Below, one piece after another: positions 8,277-16,321 of a stretch of 28,551 bases of DNA. The stretch is from assembly GCA_900315105.1 (NCBI GenBank), contig OMXX01000048.1, positions 1 to 28,551 of the forward strand. Direction: 5' to 3'. Origin of the DNA: an uncultured Prevotellaceae bacterium. Its GTDB lineage: Bacteria > Bacteroidota > Bacteroidia > Bacteroidales > Bacteroidaceae. A model generated the notes under the pieces. It ran no database searches. It was not told the DNA's origin and saw only the letters and a list, made by a program, of their open reading frames with translations. Position 1 is the stretch's first letter. Each line of letters starts with the position of its first letter. A program made the position numbers and the translations under genes.

Positions 8277-9419
8277 ATGGATAAAAAACCGATATTAAGT
8301 ATTGTTGTACCGACCAAGGATCGTTATTACTATCTAAAAAAACTCATTGAGCTTATTACTGGATTTGGCTCAAATGAAATTGAGTTGGTTATCCAGGATA
8401 ATACTGAAGATAATAGTGAGATGTTAGAGTATTTGAACAAAGCTCAGTATGGGCGGTTGAAATATTTTCACCTAAAAGAACATATTCCTATTTCAGACAA
8501 CTCAACACAGGCTATACTTAATTCCACTGGTGAGTATGTGTGTTTCATCGGCGATGACGATGGCGTTCTCCCTTCAATAACTGATGTTGCAAAGTATATG
8601 AAAAGTAAAGGAATAGATGCCCTGTTGTCATCTCCTGTTACTTATGATTGGCCGGATTTTGGGGATAATAGTATTTATCAATTATCTTCAACAGTGCAAT
8701 ACAGAAAAGGGAAAGGGGATTATAAAGAGTTATCTGCTGAGAAAGAAATAAAGAAGTGTTTGAAATCCGGCATTAGAGACCTGTGTTTACTTCCGAGGGT
8801 GTATCAAGGAATAGTTAGAAGAGATTTTTTGGATAAGGTGTATCAGAAAACAGGTACCTATTTTCCTGGCGGCTCACCTGATATGGCAAATGCTATTGCT
8901 TTAGCACTACTTAATCCAAAGGTAGTGTACTTCGATGCACCCTTAATTATTTCAGGACAATGCAGGACAGTAGGTGGAGGTGAAAGGTTGCGTAAAAGGA
9001 ACAACCTTTTGAGAATAACAGAAAAACCATCACTTCCTTGTGACATAGCTGAAACATGGGATGACAGAATGCCCCGTTATTGGTGTGCAGACACAATTTG
9101 GCCGCAGTCTGCCATTAGTGCATATAAGGCTATGGCGGTTGAACTTCCAAATATTAATTTTAATCAAATAATGGCAACGTTCATTTTTGATCATCCTTCT
9201 TACTACAAAGAGTGCAAATCATTTATAGCCAATCCTCTTATATTTGCTTATTACTTTGCAAAATGCTTTGTAGTGAAAGGCACTCGATTTATTTATTGGC
9301 ATTTGTCATATCTTCTGTCAAACAAGAAGAAAAGGGCAGGTGTATTTATAAAACGAGATATTAAAACAATAAACGAAGCTGTAGTTTTTCTTAATACAGA
9401 ACGCTCCCAAAGCCTATAA
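8277..9419 (+). CDS. GT2-family glycosyltransferase
   Basis: A 380-residue GT-A fold glycosyltransferase. The N-terminus LSIVVPTKDRYYYLKKLIELI (7-27) and the DxD-type cluster FIGDDDGVLPS (D93-D95) are standard for GT2. The C-terminal half, about 200 residues, is specific to this subgroup and contains a basic stretch near 335-360 that may rest on the membrane. It should add one sugar from a nucleotide donor to the lipid-linked repeat unit in the cytoplasm. It lies 20 bases after the acyltransferase and seven bases before wzy. Donor and linkage cannot be told from sequence. Confidence 0.88.
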   Translation: MDKKPILSIVVPTKDRYYYLKKLIELITGFGSNEIELVIQDNTEDNSEMLEYLNKAQYGRLKYFHLKEHIPISDNSTQAILNSTGEYVCFIGDDDGVLPSITDVAKYMKSKGIDALLSSPVTYDWPDFGDNSIYQLSSTVQYRKGKGDYKELSAEKEIKKCLKSGIRDLCLLPRVYQGIVRRDFLDKVYQKTGTYFPGGSPDMANAIALALLNPKVVYFDAPLIISGQCRTVGGGERLRKRNNLLRITEKPSLPCDIAETWDDRMPRYWCADTIWPQSAISAYKAMAVELPNINFNQIMATFIFDHPSYYKECKSFIANPLIFAYYFAKCFVVKGTRFIYWHLSYLLSNKKKRAGVFIKRDIKTINEAVVFLNTERSQSL

Positions 9420-9426
9420 AGAAAAT

Positions 9427-10530
9427 ATGTACGAGTTCAGTTGGTTAGATATAACACCCTATATGTTGATGACGATTATATTAATCGCTATCGTAAATTG
9501 CAAAGGCGAACCACAAAAAAAAGCATGGATTTGTTTTTTGCTAATGTTCGTGTTCGCTGCAATTCGGTATGGCATTGGCTATGATTACTATGGATACATG
9601 AACGCGGCTTTGCATCAAGTAAAACAATATACATTAGATAGATATGAGCCTTTATCAAGACTCCTAGTAGAAATAGCTTTTCATACTCATTATCAAATGT
9701 TTTTTATACTTGGAAGTTTTCTGACACTTTATCCTTTGTATAAAGTGTGTGTAAGGTTATCAGTCAATCCTGCATATTCACTTTTAATTTACTTTTTATT
9801 TCCAAGCTATTATCTAGAAAGCTTGTCAATAGTAAGAAATGCAATAGCGTATTCTTTCGTTTTTTTTGCGTACATGCGATTGGCCGATAGAAAAGTGTTT
9901 CATTCTTTAGTATGGCTGCTGGTGGCTTGTTTTTTTCATAAATCAGCAGTGATAGGTGTTTTAATTTATCCAGTTTTCTATATAAAGAATAATCGTTTAC
10001 TACATTTATTGATTTTTCTTTTTTCATTTATGGCACAAGCAATTATTATGCATTGGGTTGAACAATATTCAAGTGTTTTTATACTCCTAAGTGATGTGGA
10101 ACGCTATGCAGAACATGGACGTAGCGAGGGGGGGATGATGACTTATATAATAAATGGCTTAACTATTGTGAATTTTGCGTTTTGGAATAAATTGGTTACT
10201 TTTGATAAGCGGAATTCGATATATCTTTCCCTGTTTAATGTTGGAACTTTTATCTGGAATGTTTTTCTTGGAGTAGATTCTACAATTGCTTTACGATTAT
10301 CCTCATTTTTACAAATTTTTATAATTTTATTGGTGCCATGTTATGCGAAAGCCTGTGAATTAAAATATAGGAAATTTGTAAGAGTTTCCTCGTATTATTT
10401 TTTTGTTCTTTTATTCGTTTCATCTTTTGTGATTAATATTTATGCTTACCTTCAAAAACCAGACCGAATGAGTAATTTGCCATATCAAACAATTTTTTAT
10501 TATACGGATTATACTAATTATGTATATTAA
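9427..10530 (+). CDS. wzy: Wzy-type polymerase, EpsG family
   Basis: Integral membrane protein of 367 residues with about 10 hydrophobic segments. The signature of EpsG-type O-antigen polymerases is present: RYGIGYDYYGY (47-57) after the second membrane segment, SIVRNAIAYS (134-143) and FFHKSA (169-174). It is expected to polymerise flipped repeat units on the periplasmic face. It is strongly AT-rich with many TTT/TTA codons, as is usual for wzy. It is the only polymerase candidate here, and with wzx defines a Wzx/Wzy pathway. About 75 AT-rich bases holding an inverted repeat separate it from the next gene. Confidence 0.86.
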   Translation: MYEFSWLDITPYMLMTIILIAIVNCKGEPQKKAWICFLLMFVFAAIRYGIGYDYYGYMNAALHQVKQYTLDRYEPLSRLLVEIAFHTHYQMFFILGSFLTLYPLYKVCVRLSVNPAYSLLIYFLFPSYYLESLSIVRNAIAYSFVFFAYMRLADRKVFHSLVWLLVACFFHKSAVIGVLIYPVFYIKNNRLLHLLIFLFSFMAQAIIMHWVEQYSSVFILLSDVERYAEHGRSEGGMMTYIINGLTIVNFAFWNKLVTFDKRNSIYLSLFNVGTFIWNVFLGVDSTIALRLSSFLQIFIILLVPCYAKACELKYRKFVRVSSYYFFVLLFVSSFVINIYAYLQKPDRMSNLPYQTIFYYTDYTNYVY

Positions 10531-10566
10531 TGAAAATAGATTTTTAATTAACGAGTTTTTATTAAT

Positions 10567-10588
10567 AATCATTACGATAATAATGATT
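10567..10588. repeat. AT-rich inverted repeat between wzy and next GT
   Basis: Two perfect 8-base arms, AATCATTA and TAATGATT, are separated by six bases in the 75-bp gap before the GT gene at 10606. It could form a weak hairpin or be a protein site. It lacks GC pairs and a clear T-tract, so it is not a convincing terminator. Confidence 0.4.
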
Positions 10589-10605
10589 TTAACAAGAGAA
10601 AACTG

Positions 10606-11415
10606 ATGGATAATATTTTAATAAGTGTTATTATACCATCGTATAAACCAGGAGATTATCTGTGGGAGTGTTTAGTGTCTTTGCGATTACAGATATTCCC
10701 CAAAGATCAATTTGAAGTACTACTTATCTTGAATGGATGTGATGTTCCGTATTCTGATAAAATAAACAAATATATTGAAGAAAACTTGGGTTTCAATATT
10801 CACTTGATTCAAACAAACAAACCTGGTGTAAGTAATGCGAGAAATATCGGAATCGAGAACTCAAAGGGAGAGTATATTGCTTTTCTTGATGATGATGATT
10901 TTATTTCTCCAAATTATCTGGAAGAACTTTACAAACACGCTGGCGTAGATACTATACCTGTTTGCCGTCCTTTATCCTTTATAGACGGCACAAAAGTGTA
11001 TTCGGAATATAATATCACAAAGGATTACGATAAGTATTGCAACAAAGGGCGTGTCCCGTTTTATAAGCCAAGACGTTTTTTCAATGGACCAGTATACAAG
11101 TTAATCCACCGAAGTATAATTGGTGACAGACGATTTGATACAAGATTTAAGAACGGTGAGGATAGCCTCTTTATGTTCTTGATTTCTGATAAAATCAAGT
11201 ATGTTGAATTTGCAGACAAAACTACAGTTTATTACAGAAGAGTAAGGCAAAATAGTGCGACTCAGAGTAAGAAGCCATTTGGGTACTCTATTAAGAACTA
11301 TACGAAATTAATGGGTGTTCAAACGGCAATTTTCTTGAAGGGAGTTCCTCGTTATAACTTTTGGTTCTATCTTAGATCTATGGAGGGTAGATTAAAGTCA
11401 ATACTATTTGATTAG
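10606..11415 (+). CDS. GT2-family glycosyltransferase
   Basis: A 269-residue GT2 enzyme. Typical elements are ISVIIPSYKPGDYLWECLVSL (6-26), NKPGVSNARNIGIENSKGEYIAFLDDDDF (71-99) with the metal- and nucleotide-binding Asp cluster D95-D98, and an acidic GEDSLFMF block near 184-191 that fits the usual ED catalytic-base region. It should add a sugar to the repeat unit in the cytoplasm. The ATG is separated from wzy by an AT-rich spacer. The 3' end lies five bases before the preferred start of the beta-helix gene. Confidence 0.88.
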   Translation: MDNILISVIIPSYKPGDYLWECLVSLRLQIFPKDQFEVLLILNGCDVPYSDKINKYIEENLGFNIHLIQTNKPGVSNARNIGIENSKGEYIAFLDDDDFISPNYLEELYKHAGVDTIPVCRPLSFIDGTKVYSEYNITKDYDKYCNKGRVPFYKPRRFFNGPVYKLIHRSIIGDRRFDTRFKNGEDSLFMFLISDKIKYVEFADKTTVYYRRVRQNSATQSKKPFGYSIKNYTKLMGVQTAIFLKGVPRYNFWFYLRSMEGRLKSILFD

Positions 11416-11419
11416 TTCT

Positions 11420-12871
11420 ATGAGGCAATCATTCTTACTTCTGCTTACAACATTTTGCTGCTATTTAAGCTGTATCTGTCAAGCCCGTACTGTAAATCCT
11501 TTACAATATGGACTTAGAGAAGCGCAAAATGACATTGAAAGATATGAAGTTTTGTTGCGTTGTCACAGGGATGCCGTTCTTAACGGGTATAGAATAAGTT
11601 ATAAAGGAATAGATTCTATTAGAATCGAACTTCCTAGAAATTATTCTTCTATCCCATTAACGAATAATGTTGACTTCTCTGGGGTGACAATTAAGGTAGA
11701 AAACAAGCAGAAAGATGGTTTCCTTTTCGATATGAAGGCGGAAGTTTCCGATATCACTTTGACTTGTAAAGAGATAGATACAGGTCTCTTCGATAACCAC
11801 GAAGAACTGCATACGGGAAAGTTCATGCTAATTATCGAAGATGAGGAACCATGGTGTATAAGAAAATCAGGAACGCCCCTTATACGAAAGGACATTGTTT
11901 TGGTTAAAGACGGGAAAGCAATGAACAAGCCTACAATGGGCTATAGTTCATCCAGTAGCAAGCCCATTGTTAAATATAGAAAGATTGATAACAAGAAGAG
12001 ATGCATAAAGAATCTCATTTTTATCAGAACATCTTCTTCAACCCGTAAAACATACTGCATTGAAATCGAGAACCAATATAATATTGTTGTAAGCAATATT
12101 ACAATAACAACTCCACAAACTACAGAACTATATGGCGATGCTGCAATTCATTTGGATAATTGTGCTAAAGTTACTTTGAATGATATTTGTGTTAACGGCA
12201 CCTATTCCAGAACAGATAAGTTTGGTTATGGTGTGGGCATGGTTAATATTTATAGGCTTACAATTAAAAAGATGTATGCCCGCTGTAATTGGGGTGTGTT
12301 TGGTTCCCAAAGCATAAATAATGTCGTACTAAAAGATTGTGACATAAATAGGTTTGACATTCATTGTTATGGGCGTGATGTAAAGGCTGTTAAATGTAAG
12401 TTCTCTAATCTCTACAATCAATTTTCATCCGTTTTTGGTTCGATTTCATTTGAAAAATGCGAATTTACAAACTTTATACCGTTCCTGATAGAATCCTCAT
12501 ATAATGCATATACTCCTTTTGATGTAAAATGGAAGGATTGTACTTTCAATCTAGATGATAAGCACAATTATATTATGACGCTGTTCGGCGTCCCTGAACA
12601 ATATAATGAAAGACCTGAACTTAGAAGGAAATGTTTGCCAAACATATCGATTACTAATTGTAAAGTAAAGTTGGCTGACAATATGAATAAGTGGTATCTT
12701 ATTCATACAGGTGGGGTAAAGTATATGGATACCTTCGACTATATATCTGAAATATCGCTAAAAGGGGTAAAGGTCTATAATAGTAAGGGTAAGGATTTTG
12801 AATTGTCAACAGAAAAGTTGAAATATAGCAATTCTGTAAATACAGAGATAAAACTAAAGTGCGTGAAATGA
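11420..12871 (+). CDS. Secreted right-handed beta-helix protein
   Basis: A 483-residue protein with a clear signal peptide (MRQSFLLLLTTFCCYLSCICQA). From about residue 190 it shows regularly spaced short strand units of the type NIVVSNITI, KVTLNDICVNG, RLTIKKMYA, NNVVLKDCDI, KAVKCKFSN and SISFEKCEF, the pattern of pectin-lyase-like parallel beta-helices. No lyase or hydrolase active site is identifiable. It could bind, trim or modify the polysaccharide outside the cytoplasm; the role is unknown. A TTG at 11408 is in frame, but ATG 11420 begins the signal peptide and is preferred. Its stop overlaps the start of the next gene (ATGA), so it belongs to the assembly operon. Confidence 0.7.
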   Translation: MRQSFLLLLTTFCCYLSCICQARTVNPLQYGLREAQNDIERYEVLLRCHRDAVLNGYRISYKGIDSIRIELPRNYSSIPLTNNVDFSGVTIKVENKQKDGFLFDMKAEVSDITLTCKEIDTGLFDNHEELHTGKFMLIIEDEEPWCIRKSGTPLIRKDIVLVKDGKAMNKPTMGYSSSSSKPIVKYRKIDNKKRCIKNLIFIRTSSSTRKTYCIEIENQYNIVVSNITITTPQTTELYGDAAIHLDNCAKVTLNDICVNGTYSRTDKFGYGVGMVNIYRLTIKKMYARCNWGVFGSQSINNVVLKDCDINRFDIHCYGRDVKAVKCKFSNLYNQFSSVFGSISFEKCEFTNFIPFLIESSYNAYTPFDVKWKDCTFNLDDKHNYIMTLFGVPEQYNERPELRRKCLPNISITNCKVKLADNMNKWYLIHTGGVKYMDTFDYISEISLKGVKVYNSKGKDFELSTEKLKYSNSVNTEIKLKCVK

Positions 12872-14275
12872 AAAATGATATAGTGTCAATTATAATGCCA
12901 TCTTATAATTGTGGAAATTTAATAGAAGAGACCATACGTAGTGTGCAGACTCAGACCTATCAGAATTGGGAATTGATTATCTATGATGACAATTCTACAG
13001 ATGATACCGTCAAGAGAGTTTCCGCGATTTAGAGAAGGATGATAGAATCCATCTTTTCTGTAATGTCTACAATTCTGGAGCAGCAGTTTCCAGAAACAAC
13101 GCATTGCGATATGCCAAAGGTCGCTGGATAGCCTTTCTGGATAGTGATGACTTGTGGGAGCCGACCAAGTTGGAGAAACAGATAACATTCATGGAAGAAA
13201 ATAATTATGCATTCTCGTATACAAACTATCAGGAAATAGATAACGATTCTAACCCAACAGGCGTGTTTGTTACTGGACCCAAACATGTGACGAAACAGGC
13301 TATGTATGCTTTCTGTTGGCCAGGATGCCTAACAGTGATGTATGATGCTTCAAAGATAGGACTGATTCAGATTGAAGATATCAAGAAAAATAACGACTAT
13401 GCAATGTGGTTGGGTGTTCATCATCCGATTCTATTGGCAAGGATTCGGTATTTTGCCAGATTTAAGAAACCATTGCACCTGAAGAATCCCAAGACGCTGA
13501 ATGAGAAGATTCTGTTTCTGTCACTGAAGACAGACACGAGTCTTTGGACTAAGTGTGCTGATAAATATGAAGTGCGCGATTATGTGAAGGACTGCGGACT
13601 GGAGGATATTCTTATACCTTTAGTGGGCGTATGGGAGCACGCAACGGATATAGACTTTGACAAGTTGCCCGACGAGTTTGTGTTGAAAGCTACCCACGGG
13701 TCTGGGGACATCAAGGTGGTGACGGATAAAAATAAGCTTGATATTCCGAAGATCGTTGCAGAGTTTGAGGAAGATTTGAAGCACCAGTATGGAGCGCTTG
13801 AAAGTGGACACCACTATATGCGTATTCATCCAAGGATGATAGCTGAAGAGTTGATACATAACGATCAGGAAACAGCCAAGATTTCTTCTTCCATCATAGA
13901 TTACAAGATATGGTGTTTCAATGGTAAAGTGCATTGGTTGTGGGCTTGTGCAAATAGAGATGAGCATACGACGGAGGTGATGACCTACGACACAGAATGG
14001 AATGCACATCCTGAATATTCTATTTTTGAAAATGACTACCGGCATGGGGAGATTCTGCCTAAGCCAAAGAATCTGGGGCGTAGATTGAAGTGGCAGAGAA
14101 GTTGGCAAAACCGTTCCCGTGTGTTCGAGTGGACTTATACAATATTGACGGCAAAATCTATTTTGGCGAACTGACATTCACCAGCTATGGTGGTTTACAG
14201 GACTTCTATACCGATGAGTTCCAAATGCTCGCAGGTAGCAAGATTGATTTGACAGGAGTAAAAACAGTAAGATGA
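12868..14275 (+). pseudogene. GT2::TupA-like ATP-grasp fusion with two frameshifts
   Basis: The gene starts at ATG 12868, overlapping the beta-helix stop. Frame one encodes 54 residues of a GT2 (VSIIMPSYNCGNLIEETIRSV) and stops at TAG 13030-13032. Restoring one lost base near 13026 continues the GT2 (GAAVSRNNALR, then FLDSDDLWEP) to NNDYAMWL. The frame then passes without break, near 13412, into a TupA-like ATP-grasp protein (LHLKNPKTLNEKI, FVLKATHGSGD, DYKIWCFNGK). That frame ends at 14174. One lost base near 14082 restores the C-terminus in another frame (VAEKLAKPFPCVRVDLY, GKIYFGELTFT) to 14275. TupA was described in teichuronopeptide synthesis and the fold forms amide bonds. The GT2 part parallels the intact gene at 18505. 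As written it cannot give one full protein; whether the losses are real or assembly errors is open. Confidence 0.75.
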
Positions 14276-15066
14276 ACAAAGGATACAGACTATATAAAAG
14301 AGCCTGGATTTTTGAAAAAGATTCGCATAAAGAAAAGAGATTAACCTCAGAAGAAGTTAAAGCTCTTTTCTCAGATGGCGGATTGATGATCCGCAACGCA
14401 TACGACTTTGACTGCGGGCAGGAAACATCCTTTTGGTACGTGATCAAGGACTCGTTTGGTGGTATGGAGGAGCTATCGTCAAAGATGCGCAATCAAGTGA
14501 AGAAATGCTTTAAGACAATGAGAGTCGCCAAACTTACTGCTGACGAGTTGAAAGAACAAGGATATCTTGTCTTTGTGGAGGCTGCAAACAGTTATAAGGT
14601 TGAATCCATACCACCGAGTAAAGAGGAGTTTGAGGCCAGAATCAACAATGCGGAAGAAAATGAGTTCTGGGGATGCTTTGATATAGAAACGAACCAACTG
14701 GTGGCTTTCAGCATGAATGCGGTAACGGATGAGAGTTGTGAATACAGGACGATGAAAGCCATACCTGCCTATCAGAAACAATACGCTTACTATGGACTAA
14801 TCTATGAAATGAATAGATACTACTTAGAGGAGCGTAAACTGAAGTATGTGAATGACGGAGGGAGGTCTATCACCAATCATAGTAACATTCAACCTTTTCT
14901 GATTGAAAAGTTTAATTTTAGGAAGGCATATTGTCATTTTAATATGTACTATAAGTGGTGGCTAAACTTGGCGGTTAAAATGTTATACCCTTTCAGAAAG
15001 TTAATAAAAGTACGCCAAGTTCAGTCACTACTGAACATGGAAGCTATGACTCATAACGAGATTTGA
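14272..15066 (+). CDS. FemAB/GNAT-like acyltransferase (putative)
   Basis: A 264-residue soluble protein I cannot place firmly. The segment SSKMRNQVKKCFKTM (69-83) resembles the R-x-x-(V/I)-K-K element of FemAB-like aminoacyl or acyl transferases. The C-terminal run YGLIYEMNRYYLEERKLKYVNDGGRS, followed by IEKFNFRKAY, looks like the end of a GNAT domain. The start ATG overlaps the last codon and stop of the TupA remnant (ATGA), and its own stop overlaps the next start. Position between a TupA-like ligase and an aminotransferase suggests attaching an amino acid or acyl group to the glycan. This is inference; the family call is low to moderate. Confidence 0.45.
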   Translation: MNKGYRLYKRAWIFEKDSHKEKRLTSEEVKALFSDGGLMIRNAYDFDCGQETSFWYVIKDSFGGMEELSSKMRNQVKKCFKTMRVAKLTADELKEQGYLVFVEAANSYKVESIPPSKEEFEARINNAEENEFWGCFDIETNQLVAFSMNAVTDESCEYRTMKAIPAYQKQYAYYGLIYEMNRYYLEERKLKYVNDGGRSITNHSNIQPFLIEKFNFRKAYCHFNMYYKWWLNLAVKMLYPFRKLIKVRQVQSLLNMEAMTHNEI

Positions 15067-16301
15067 TGATGGCTAACGAACTACAGATATCTCAACGTGG
15101 TGTGGAGATGCCAGCTTCTCCTATCCGAAAACTCGCTCCTTTGGCATACGCAGCGGAAGACAGGGGTGTGAAAATCTACCGACTGAATATCGGTCAACCG
15201 GACTTGCCAACGCCACAGAAGGCGCTGGATGTATTGAAGCATATTGAACGTAAGACGCTGGAGTACAGCCCTTCGCAGGGGTATCGTTCCCTACGTAAGG
15301 CATTGGTGAACTATTATGACCGTTACCAGATAAAACTGGATGCGGACGAGATTATCATCACCTGTGGCGGCAGCGAAGCAGTATTGTTCGCCTTTATGAG
15401 CTGCCTAAATCCGGGTGATGAAATTATCGTACCGGAACCAGCCTACGCTAATTATATGTCGTTCGCCGTTTCTGCTGGCGCGGTAATCAGGACCGTGGCA
15501 ACGACGATTGATGAGGGTTTCTGTCTGCCTAAGGTGGAGAGGTTTGAAGAACTGATAAACGAGCGTACAAAGGCGATCCTAATTTGCAATCCTAACAATC
15601 CCACAGGATATCTCTATACACAGAAAGAGATGAACCAGATAAGGGATTTGGTGAAAAAGTATAATCTGTATCTGTTCTCGGATGAGGTTTACAGGGAGTT
15701 TATTTATACTGGTTCGCCCTATATCTCTGCTATGCATCTAGAGGGGATAGAACAGAACGTGGTGCTTATTGATTCGGTTTCTAAGCGTTATTCTGAGTGT
15801 GGCATCCGTATAGGGGCTCTGATTACCAAGAATGAGCAGGTGAGGAAAACTGTGATGAAGTTTTGTCAGGCACGTTTATCTCCGCCTCTGATTGGCCAAA
15901 TGATTGCAGAGGCTTCTATTGAAGGAACAGAGCAGTACTCACGTGAGATGTATGATGAATATGTGGAGCGCAGAAAGTGCTTGATTGATGGTGTGAACAG
16001 AATCCCTGGGTGCTACACACCTGTACCTATGGGAGCCTTCTATACAGTGGCACAGTTGCCTGTAGATGATACGGAGAAGTTCTGTGCTTGGTGTTTGAGT
16101 GAGTTTTGTTGGAAAGATGAGAAAACGCCTTCTGATAAGGCAGGGGAGACCATAATGATGGCACCTGCTGCTGGTTTTTATTCAACTCCAGGAATGGGAA
16201 TGAATCAGGTTCGATTGGCGTATGTGCTGAATAAGAAAGATATACAGCGAGCTTTGTTCCTGTTGGAAAAGGCTCTGGAACAATATAAACAATTAGGATA
16301 A
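15066..16301 (+). CDS. Class I/II PLP aminotransferase (AspC-like)
   Basis: A 411-residue fold-type I aminotransferase of the aspartate aminotransferase superfamily. Landmarks are YRLNIGQPDLPTP (38-50), YSPSQGYRSLRKAL (67-80), ICNPNNPTG (173-181), SDEVYREF with Asp206 and Tyr209, SVSKRYSECGIRIG with Schiff-base Lys240, and Arg248. It should act on an amino acid/2-oxo acid pair. Unlike the DegT proteins here it is not a nucleotide-sugar enzyme. Beside TupA-like and FemAB-like genes it may supply an amino acid for glycan decoration (inference). TTG 15063 is also in frame; ATG 15066, overlapping the upstream stop by one base, is preferred, with ATG 15069 possible. Confidence 0.85.
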   Translation: MMANELQISQRGVEMPASPIRKLAPLAYAAEDRGVKIYRLNIGQPDLPTPQKALDVLKHIERKTLEYSPSQGYRSLRKALVNYYDRYQIKLDADEIIITCGGSEAVLFAFMSCLNPGDEIIVPEPAYANYMSFAVSAGAVIRTVATTIDEGFCLPKVERFEELINERTKAILICNPNNPTGYLYTQKEMNQIRDLVKKYNLYLFSDEVYREFIYTGSPYISAMHLEGIEQNVVLIDSVSKRYSECGIRIGALITKNEQVRKTVMKFCQARLSPPLIGQMIAEASIEGTEQYSREMYDEYVERRKCLIDGVNRIPGCYTPVPMGAFYTVAQLPVDDTEKFCAWCLSEFCWKDEKTPSDKAGETIMMAPAAGFYSTPGMGMNQVRLAYVLNKKDIQRALFLLEKALEQYKQLG

Positions 16302-16321
16302 GATGAATTACGGTAGGAAAT

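Noticed and set aside
10531..10605. Invertible capsule promoter as in Bacteroides fragilis loci
   Set aside because: Only one short AT-rich inverted repeat is present; no paired recombination sites with a promoter between them, and no invertase gene.
14090..14275. Separate small gene encoding 61 residues
   Set aside because: It is the C-terminus of the TupA-like protein after a frameshift, not an independent gene.
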